From Rhodothermales bacterium (lineage in GTDB: Bacteria > Bacteroidota > Rhodothermia > Rhodothermales > JABDKH01), in contig JABDKH010000038.1 of the NCBI GenBank assembly GCA_013002345.1, positions 1 to 33,742 on the forward strand: a stretch of 33,742 nt of DNA, written 5' to 3'. Of this stretch, positions 1-7,500 are shown piece after piece; within the stretch, counting starts at the first letter, position 1; every line of letters begins with the position of its first letter. The translations under genes were made by a program, and so were the position numbers. Below the pieces are notes generated by a model. It ran no database searches. It had not been told where the DNA came from and saw nothing but the letters and a program-made list of their open reading frames with translations.

Positions 1-88
1 CACCTGACAACTGCACCCGGTTCCGCACTAATCGACCCGCACGAGATTCTCATCACGCCACCCCAACATCATCTCCGACGCTAACCTC

Positions 89-853
89 ATGCGCTCTGCC
101 ACGCTCGTCATCATCCTCGCCACACTCGCGATGCCCGAACCCCTCACCGCCCAGGATCACGCCGCCTTCAGCACGCTGCTCGCCGATTATGTGATTCCAT
201 CGTCCGACGGCCTGAACCTGGTCGATTACGACCGCTGGCGATCCTACCCCGACGACCGCAAGGCGCTCGACGACTACATCGCCGGACTCGAAGCGACCGC
301 AGTCTCAACCTTGCCCCGCGCCGAGCGCTTCGCCTTCTGGGCCAACCTCTACAACGCCGTCACCGTCCGGCTCATTCTCATAGAGAATCCGAGTCGCTCC
401 ATCCGGCAGATCCGCCCCCATCCGTTTGCCTTCGGTCCGTGGGGTGCGAAGCGCGTGACGGTAGAGGGCAAACGCCTGTCGCTCGACAACATCGAGCATG
501 ACATCCTGCGCGCTACGTTCAACGACCCGCGTGTACACTACGCGCTCAACTGCGCATCGATCGGATGTCCGAACCTGGGCACACGGGCATGGGAAGCCGC
601 GACACTCGAAGAGGACCTCAACTCCGGGGCCCGGGCATACGTGAATCATCCGCGCGGAGTCACGGTCACAAAAAAGGGCCTTCGTATCTCCAAAATTTAC
701 AAATGGTTTCGGGAAGATTTTGGCGACAGCGCGGAGGGAGTGATCGAGCACCTGATCCCGTACGCGAACGATGAACTCAAGGCAGCCATTCGAGCGAATC
801 CGCGCATCGATGGCCATCAGTACGACTGGGATTTGAATCGCGTGGAGCCCTAG
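89..853 (+). CDS. Secreted DUF547 domain protein
   Basis: This is a 254-residue protein of the DUF547 family, whose function is unknown. An N-terminal signal peptide (hydrophobic residues about 5-20, likely cleavage around LTA-Q at 21-22) sends it to the periplasm or beyond. The family hallmarks are visible: FWANLYNA at residues 83-90 and the Cys-containing HYALNCASIGCPNL block at 150-163, with two conserved cysteines at 155 and 160. The length is normal for the family, so it appears intact. I chose ATG 89 because it gives the signal peptide directly. It is convergent with the histidine kinase that ends at 949, so the two are probably unrelated. The family assignment is firm; any enzymatic role would be a guess. 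Confidence 0.9.
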   Translation: MRSATLVIILATLAMPEPLTAQDHAAFSTLLADYVIPSSDGLNLVDYDRWRSYPDDRKALDDYIAGLEATAVSTLPRAERFAFWANLYNAVTVRLILIENPSRSIRQIRPHPFAFGPWGAKRVTVEGKRLSLDNIEHDILRATFNDPRVHYALNCASIGCPNLGTRAWEAATLEEDLNSGARAYVNHPRGVTVTKKGLRISKIYKWFREDFGDSAEGVIEHLIPYANDELKAAIRANPRIDGHQYDWDLNRVEP

Positions 854-948
854 TCCTTACGCCCGCGACGCCATGTGCTGGACCCCGAGAACGCGGTTGA
901 CGGCGAACGGCAAGGACCGTCGGATCTCCAGACCTCAGTCCGGCCCGG

Positions 949-2598
949 TCAACTCGTCTTCCTGTAGACGTCGGGCCAGTAGCCTTTCGGGACCGGCTTC
1001 TCGTCAGTCCGCTCCGATATCGCCCGCTCCGCGCTCCGTCCACGCTTCGCCTCCCGGTCCAGCCGCTCTTCGTCTTCCTCCGCGCGGACCAGCCGAACGC
1101 GAAACGTCGTCCCCGAACCCTTCTCGCTGACGGCGCGCACGCTGCCACCCATCAGTTGCACGAGACGCGACACGAGCGTCAGCCCGAGTCCGCTCCCCTC
1201 GTGTGCGCGGTTCAGTCCTTCCGACTCTTGCGCAAACGGTTCAAACAATCGCGTCATGAATGTCCTGGCGATGCCAATACCCGTGTCCTTGACGTCGATC
1301 ACCACTTCACGTTTCTCCCGCCGCACTTCTACTACGACCTCACCTTTCTCGGTGAACTTTATCGCGTTGTGAATGAGCTGGTGCAGCACCTGATCGAGCG
1401 CCGTCTCGTCTGCGACGGCACAGGCCATCCTGCAGTTGAGTTCGGCTCGAAGCGCCACGCCTTTCTCACGTGCGAACGGGCGCAGCGAAGCGATTGCGGC
1501 TTCGACAGCATCACTGACACGGATCGGCTGCGATCCGACAGCCAGCGTCCTCGATTCGATGGAAGCCAGATCAAGCACGGCGTTTAGTGTCTCGGTCAAC
1601 CGGCGACCGTTCTTTACGATGAGCGTCATAAAACCGCGATGCTCGTCGGCGACTTCCTTTTCAAGCGTTTCGGCAAAGCCGAGGATCGATGTCAGTGGCG
1701 TACGAAACTCGTGACTCATGTTGTTGAGAATTGCCGACTTCAGACGCTCCGATGCGTCGGCGGCATCGCGCGCGATTCGCAGGCTCCGGACGGCGACGGT
1801 CAGCTCGCGAGTCTGCTCCTCCAGTGCACTCTTCGCCTGCGCCAGACCCTCGGCATTTTGCTTAAGAGCCGCGTTGGTCTCGGACAGGGCTTCCGTCCGT
1901 TCGCGAACGCGTTGCTCAAGTTCATCATGACCGCGCTGGATCGCATCGGCCATTTCGTTGAAGTAACCCGCAAGTACTCCCGTCTCGTCACGGGACCGGA
2001 CTTCAACGCGCGTCGCATAATTACCGAGTGAGATGTGCTTCGCCGCGATTGAAAGATCATTCAGCGGCCGTGTCACCGTAGACGTAATCACAAACACAAT
2101 GACCAGTCCGATGCTGAGAATAAGGAACCCCAGCCAGAGAGTATCGCGCTTGCTCGCAGCCGTGGCTTTGTTCACTTCGTGGAGCGACTTGGCGACCGAG
2201 ACAAATCCCTGGATCTTCTCGTCGATCATGATCGGCGACGAATGAATGACCCGCGTCTCTTCTTCGATGAGTCCCTGCTCAAGAACGGACAGGTCGTACG
2301 TCGCATCTTCCGGATATTTGCCTATGACGTCCCGATCCGCATCCGTTACAATGATGTACTCCAGGTTCGGATCACGCTTGGCGAAGTCGAAAGCCAGCTT
2401 CATGCTGGAGTAGTCGTAATCGTCGAGCCCCATTCCGACCGTTAGCGCCAGCGTCTCGGTCAGCAGGCTCAATTCGCTCTCGAACGCTTTCAGATGCTGA
2501 GCCCGCTGCTGCCTCGGGAAGTACATGACCACGAACATCAGTATGCCGACGAGCAGCAGACCGGCGCCGGCGGCAAACTTGAATCGCAGTGACCTCAT
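949..2598 (-). CDS. Membrane sensor histidine kinase (HAMP-HisKA-HATPase)
   Basis: This 549-residue inner-membrane sensor kinase senses a periplasmic cue and autophosphorylates on His. Residues 8-27 form TM1, about 28-154 a periplasmic sensor domain, and 155-173 TM2. HAMP follows at about 174-228 and a long coiled coil at about 222-285. HisKA carries the H-box SHEFRTP with phospho-acceptor His296. HATPase motifs follow: N-box around Asn411, G1 DTGIG at 438-442 and G2 GSGLGL at 468-473. About 45 charged residues after the ATPase domain match nothing I know. All catalytic boxes look intact. It starts 15 bp after the PstS-like gene, so it is probably the last gene of a porin/binding-protein/kinase operon. 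No response regulator lies next to it, so its partner must be elsewhere. Confidence 0.93.
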   Translation of the reverse strand: MRSLRFKFAAGAGLLLVGILMFVVMYFPRQQRAQHLKAFESELSLLTETLALTVGMGLDDYDYSSMKLAFDFAKRDPNLEYIIVTDADRDVIGKYPEDATYDLSVLEQGLIEEETRVIHSSPIMIDEKIQGFVSVAKSLHEVNKATAASKRDTLWLGFLILSIGLVIVFVITSTVTRPLNDLSIAAKHISLGNYATRVEVRSRDETGVLAGYFNEMADAIQRGHDELEQRVRERTEALSETNAALKQNAEGLAQAKSALEEQTRELTVAVRSLRIARDAADASERLKSAILNNMSHEFRTPLTSILGFAETLEKEVADEHRGFMTLIVKNGRRLTETLNAVLDLASIESRTLAVGSQPIRVSDAVEAAIASLRPFAREKGVALRAELNCRMACAVADETALDQVLHQLIHNAIKFTEKGEVVVEVRREKREVVIDVKDTGIGIARTFMTRLFEPFAQESEGLNRAHEGSGLGLTLVSRLVQLMGGSVRAVSEKGSGTTFRVRLVRAEEDEERLDREAKRGRSAERAISERTDEKPVPKGYWPDVYRKTS

Positions 2599-2613
2599 TG
2601 GTCTGATATCGAG

Positions 2614-3102
2614 CTAGCGGCTGTTGATGGCGTAGCCTGCCTGCCCGGGTCGGCGGCCGTCGATCTGAATCAGACGGACATCGTCCGTCACGCTTGCTGC
2701 GGATACGAATCCGATAGCTCCCGTATGGCTTCGGACGTAGTCGATCACCTCCTCATCCGTGCGTAGTCCTACCGGTCCCTGCGGCACCTGACCCGACAGC
2801 AGCAGCTTGATCCAGTGCTTGCGGATTGCGTGGTCTGTCCTGTCGAGAACGACGCCAAAGAACGCGTCGCTGAGCGATCTCTGAATGCAGATGGAGGTGA
2901 AACGGCCGGACTGACCGGCATACACCTGCTGCAATTCGAGCATCGTTAGATCGGTCGTGCCGTCTTCGGTATTGCCGATCACGGCTATCTGTGCACTCGC
3001 GCCCGGCGATGCGGCGATACTCGCGAGCAGTATCGCGGCAAGGACCGTCGATCCACTCACGCGAGAAAGACTCTTCACTGTGGTATTCAGGATGTACTTC
3101 AT
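2614..3102 (-). CDS. PstS-like periplasmic substrate-binding protein, short
   Basis: This small secreted protein resembles the phosphate ABC-transporter binding-protein superfamily (PBP-like type). From ATG 3102 it has 162 residues. The signal peptide runs to about residue 38 (ASA-Q), leaving roughly 125 mature residues, much less than a full PstS of about 300. Family-like segments are visible: a LELQQVYAG block after the first strand (the usual 'iF.G' segment) and a GAIGFVSA block near the C-terminus. A TTG at 3120 would extend the N-terminus by six residues but overlap the upstream gene, so I prefer ATG 3102, 7 bp after the porin stop. There is no permease or ATPase nearby. With a sensor kinase 15 bp downstream, a ligand-sensing accessory role is more plausible than transport, but that is inference. 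Confidence 0.75.
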   Translation of the reverse strand: MKYILNTTVKSLSRVSGSTVLAAILLASIAASPGASAQIAVIGNTEDGTTDLTMLELQQVYAGQSGRFTSICIQRSLSDAFFGVVLDRTDHAIRKHWIKLLLSGQVPQGPVGLRTDEEVIDYVRSHTGAIGFVSAASVTDDVRLIQIDGRRPGQAGYAINSR

Positions 3103-3109
3103 GCGGGCA

Positions 3110-4162
3110 CTAAAACGCAACGGCGATTGACGCCACGAAGAGACGGTAGCTGTCTATGCCCGCCTGCTGAAATCCCACCGAGTGCACCTCCGCTTTCAGG
3201 TACACGCGTGGCGTAACCGAAAAGTTGACGCCGGTGGTGACGTGGTACTCGCCGTCGTCGGATGTACCGGTGTTCGGATCGAAAAAATCGTACCGCGCAA
3301 AAGGCGTCACCCGATCGTACAGCGTGTACGCAAGCTGGCCATAGGCACCGAGGGAATTCTGGAATGAGCCCGAAGGCTGCATGGTGCCGGTCACCGTTTC
3401 CAGTCGACCCAGGGTCGTTTCCCCGGAGATGTTGAACCCGGCGATATCTATGTTCGCGTCAAATCCCACAAAGGTCTGGCGCGTGTCGGCTGCCGTCCCG
3501 TTCCGGTCGGTATAGAAGGATGTTCCTATCTCCGCGACACGCTTCGGCAGCAGGACGGTAAGCCGTCCGCCCAGGCCCTTGTTGGAATTGCCATCGCTTT
3601 CGAACGGTGTCTCGCCGCGACCGTTGGACACGTACGCTGCGTACCCCACACGCCAGTCCCGAACGGGAACGGACCCCAGTACCTGGATACCGGTGGCATG
3701 CTTGCTGTAGAATCGCTGCTCTTCGCCAAGCGGATTCAGATGGTTACCGTAGATAGAGCTCGGAAGGAACGTTGACAGAAACGTCGGCGTGGCGTCGTGC
3801 CGCAGATTGTAGATACCGTAGGGCGGAAGGAACTTGCCGACACGAATTTTTAACCCGTCGGCGTGACGATACTCGGCCCACGCACGAACGAGTTTGACCT
3901 CACCCGCTCCTTCGCCCACGGCGAGCTCCGTGCCGTGCTCCCACTCGATTTCGCCGAGCACTCGGAAGTGATCGTCGAGGACGTACGACGTGATGACGTT
4001 GAAGTGGTGCTGGTCGAACGATCCTCTACGGGCTGCGTCGTTTTCGTTGCCGACTTCGTATTCGAGATCGAAATAGCCGTACACGGATAACGTGCGCTCC
4101 TGCGCCAGGGACGGCGCGGCGAGGACGAACACCAACGAGAACATCGAAAGGAGTCTTTTCAT
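3110..4162 (-). CDS. Outer-membrane porin-like beta-barrel protein
   Basis: This 350-residue protein begins with a clear signal peptide (hydrophobic run from residue 5, cleavage near SLAQ) and then shows the alternating polar/aromatic pattern of an outer-membrane barrel, ending in VAF as barrel proteins do. Content such as YGYFDLEYE near the mature N-terminus resembles the phosphate-selective porin O/P and related barrel families. I did not find a decisive motif, so the substrate is open. An upstream ATG at 4270 is in frame, but it adds 36 residues with no signal-peptide character, so I chose 4162. It is the first gene of a tight minus-strand set with a PstS-like protein and a sensor kinase, which fits uptake or sensing of a small anion. 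Confidence 0.75.
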   Translation of the reverse strand: MKRLLSMFSLVFVLAAPSLAQERTLSVYGYFDLEYEVGNENDAARRGSFDQHHFNVITSYVLDDHFRVLGEIEWEHGTELAVGEGAGEVKLVRAWAEYRHADGLKIRVGKFLPPYGIYNLRHDATPTFLSTFLPSSIYGNHLNPLGEEQRFYSKHATGIQVLGSVPVRDWRVGYAAYVSNGRGETPFESDGNSNKGLGGRLTVLLPKRVAEIGTSFYTDRNGTAADTRQTFVGFDANIDIAGFNISGETTLGRLETVTGTMQPSGSFQNSLGAYGQLAYTLYDRVTPFARYDFFDPNTGTSDDGEYHVTTGVNFSVTPRVYLKAEVHSVGFQQAGIDSYRLFVASIAVAF

Positions 4163-4335
4163 GGTCTCGTGGCGGCTTTCTTGCCTGCAAAAATCACTCG
4201 GACTGAACGCTGCAGGTATCGGTGAAGAAACCGAGAACTGTAGGGGTTTTGCCCTCCAAGGCAGGTGCAAGCGCAGAGCGCGGGCATGACGAAGAAGTCC
4301 ACGCGTCCCGCCTTCGTGGGTACAACACTACTCCT

Positions 4336-4493
4336 GTCATCCCGGGCCTGCCCTTGCGCTCTGCCCCCGCGCTCCGCCCCCGCGTAGGCGGGGGAAGGCG
4401 TGGGAAGGCGGGGGAAGGCGGCGGAAGGCGGGGGCCTTGACCCGGGATCCATGCGAGGCCGATGTCGCCTCAACTCGACAAGCTCGGAATGAC
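4336..4493. repeat. Inverted-repeat-bounded intergenic element
   Basis: The outer ends are imperfect inverted repeats: GTCATCCCGGG at 4336-4346 and CTCGGAATGAC at 4483-4493, whose complement reads GTCATTCCGAG. Inside, ATCCCGGG (4339-4346) is matched by CCCGGGAT (4441-4448). The core is very G-rich and contains a strong hairpin: CCCCCGC at 4377-4383, GTAG loop, GCGGGGG at 4388-4394. GTCATNCCGAG-type ends are a common look for dispersed intergenic repeats in bacterial genomes, and a related sequence occurs at 33713. It may also act as a terminator or mRNA stabiliser for the minus-strand gene pair ahead of it. It has no coding capacity for a transposase. Confidence 0.6.
4387..4436. repeat. Five tandem 10-bp units
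   Basis: Five consecutive decamers read GGCGGGGGAA, GGCGTGGGAA, GGCGGGGGAA, GGCGGCGGAA and GGCGGGGGCC. Units 1 and 3 are identical and the others differ at one or two positions. The array sits inside the intergenic element and overlaps the right arm of its hairpin. Copy number in such short G-rich arrays often varies by slippage; there is no sign that it is translated. Confidence 0.85.
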
Positions 4494-4500
4494 GTGAACC

Positions 4501-7500
4501 CTACCGCCCGGCCTCCTTATCTCCCTCCACCTCCACCACCAACCGCCCCGTAGCATTCCTCCCCCGCACCTCAGGATTATACATCAGCTCGGCCTGCACC
4601 GGTGGATGAACAAAACTCCCCGGCGTCGTCGCGCGAGCCACATACGAATACCGATGCTCGCCGCGCGTCAGGTAATCAGCGAAAAGGAGCACCCGGTCGT
4701 CGCGAATCTCGGTGTGGTTGAAGGAGCCCCACCATCGGTCCGAACCGGTCGCCTGCGTGGCGACGCGGTCCGACGTCACGAACGAGGTGTTCAGCGCCTC
4801 CAGCCCGGCCGGCAACGCATCGTCGACGACGACGTAGTTCCGATCCGACGGACTCGTCACCGTCAATGATACCAGCACCATCTCGCCGGCCTGAAGCGTC
4901 ACATCCCGCCCGCCCGTCACAAACGCTCGCCCGATCGCCTGACCTCCATCGTCGATCCGCTGAATCCTCCTCTCCACCTGAAGCCCACTGCTGAGCGCCT
5001 GCTGAGGCTCGGTCGAGTACGTCTCGATCATCAGGTCGTAGTACAGCCGACCCGTGCCGGTCGCAGCAATCTCGACCGGAACCGTCTCGAGCGCGGCAAA
5101 CTTCTCCAGCCCGACATCCCGCGACACCGCACCCAGTGAGCGTCCTCGAAACGTCTCGCTCAGGATTTCCTCACCGGCCATCAGCACTTGAGCCGTGAAG
5201 TCCGGCTCCTCCTCTTCGAACCGCCGATAGAACGTCTTCAAGGCATCCACCACGACGGCGTTGTCCTGCGTCGAACGCCACCATCCGCTCTGCCGGCTCC
5301 GGATGAGGAAGCGCACCATACGTTGGACCAGCTGCAATCTCTCCGGATCGTCACCCGACTCCGACAGCGCGATCACCCCGTGTGCCGTCGCCCTGACTGA
5401 ACTCGGATAGATCCACCCGTACTCGGGATCCACGGGCACATCCAGATACGCGAAAGTCTGCTCGACACGGATCTGCCGCTCGAGCAGGTCGAGCAATGGA
5501 CCGCGATGCCGTTGCAGCGCCGGCTCCTTCGACAGCTCCACCGCCCGCAACAAATGCGCTGCCGCCTCCGCGTTCGCGTACGTCTGCGTCGTCGGCAGCG
5601 CCGTAGCCAGCTCATCGATCTCGGTCCGGAGCACACGCCCATGCCTCGCCAGCACATAGAGGATGAAGGCGCGAGATGTCGTCCACGCATCTGCATTGTA
5701 GAACGGCGGCTTATTGCTCTTGGCACGCACGCGAGACTCCATCCACCGCACGGACTCACTGGTCAGGGGCTCGGGCATGGCATACCCGGCATCGGCCGCC
5801 TCCGCCAGCGCGAGCAGAACGTACGCCGACAGGTATGCGTGCGACACTCGCCCGCCCCGCCAGAACGTGAATCCCTGACCGCTCCAGTACTCTTCTATCT
5901 CGGCGAACCATTCTTGAATCAACTCGTCGCGCCGTCCGCCCACTGTCTCGATGCCGAACGCTTCGATCAAGTCCTCGGCCAGCAGCAGCGGTCGTATCCT
6001 GGATGTACGCTGCTCGAGACAACCGTACGGGTATTTGAACAGGTAATTGACGGCGCCCTCGAGTCCCGCAAGTGCCGTGCTCGACACATTGACTGAGAAG
6101 CGGTCGAGCTCGGCCAGTCGGCTGCCAGGAAGCCGCAAGAGCTCCGTCGCGATGTCCTCGGTGGATGCAAGCGTCGCCGACACCTTGCGCGTGGTCGGCA
6201 GCATCACGGGGATCGACGTTTGTAGCGCATCAGTCTCGGCGCCCAGCCTCGCACTGAACGTTACCGAATTATCGCCAACAGCTGGAACGCCCCAGCGAAA
6301 ACGCACCTCCTTCGTACCCCCATTCTCCAGAAAGACGGTCTTTCTAGTCGCCCCATCTAACTGCAGCCCATCCGTTTCCGCCGAAACCACAACCTCGCCG
6401 TCCTCGCCAGTCGTGTTGGTCACCAGGACCCCCGCCTCCAGTTCATCGCCGATCCGTGCGAACCGCGGCAGTGCCGGCTGCATCACGAGCGGCTGCGTCA
6501 CGACGATGTCGGTCGAGCTCGCCCCGAATTCGTTGCCATGCGATAGCGCCGCCGCCATCAACCGGAACGTCGTCAAGCTTTCCGGAAGGCGGAACGTCAC
6601 TTCGGCCCGTCCTCGTGTGTCCGTCTGCACGGTCGGCGCCCAGTGCGCGTTCGGCCGGAAATCCGTTCGAAGGAGATAGTCCGCATCGCCGCCCCCGCCG
6701 CCGCGGTCCTCCTCCTTCTGACCGTAGTTGCGTTGCCTCACTAGATTGGCTCGTGCCTCGCTCGTGGACACGTGGAGACTTCGCGGCCCATAGAACGCGT
6801 CGAACGGATCGGGCAACTTGTACGCGATGAGGTTGAGCACACCGGCGTCCGCCGCGCTGAACACAATCTCGCCCGGCACTCCATCACCTTCGGAGTTTTT
6901 GAGCCGAAGTTGAACCGTCACCTCCTCGCCCGGCAGGTACTGCTCGGCATTCGGAAGCACCTCGACGGCCAGGTGCCGCTCACCCGGATCCACGCGCAGG
7001 TTCACGTATCCCACCTTGAATGCCGGCGCCCCGGTATCCTGGTGCGTCGTGGGCGGTGCCGAGCGACCGTGCAACAGGATCACACTGACGAATGCATTCG
7101 GCATGTGCTCCTGACCCAGCGGTATCTCAATCTGCGGCGCACTGCCCTCGAGCGTTACGACGCTGCTCGAGATAATCCCCTCCCGCTCGACCGTAATCAG
7201 CGCGGTCGCCTCCTCGAACGGCGACTGGACCATGATGCGCGCCGTCTCTCCCGGCCGATAGCCGTCCCGATCGGCGACGAGTTCAATGCGATCATCGTCG
7301 GCACGCTGCCACGCCACATAGCCGCGGCCCGTGGCGTAGAAGTACGCGTCGGTCCGCACCACATTTCCTCTAAGGTCCTGTCCGTCCGCCCGGATCAGGT
7401 AGCTGCCGCCTGCCTCGACCGGAAAGCGCACGCGCTGGGCGCTGCCCGCGCGCGTCTGGATCACCCTCTCGGCCACCACCTCCTCCTCGACTTCGCTTCT

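Larger units (their letters stand above)
4163..4500. other. Non-coding gap with repeat element
   Basis: No convincing gene is present in this 338-bp gap. It lies between the start of the porin-like gene and the stop of the alpha-2-macroglobulin gene, both on the minus strand. Its part nearest 4163 should hold the promoter of the porin/binding-protein/kinase unit, though I cannot point to -35/-10 boxes. The rest is taken up by an inverted-repeat-bounded element (4336-4493) and tandem decamers described separately. Short ORFs across it have no family-like sequence. Confidence 0.7.

Noticed and set aside
4387-4436. CRISPR array
   Set aside because: The units are 10-bp and contiguous with no spacers, so this is a simple tandem repeat.
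4336-4493. Insertion sequence
   Set aside because: The element has no transposase coding capacity and no clear target duplication; it is better described as a dispersed repeat.
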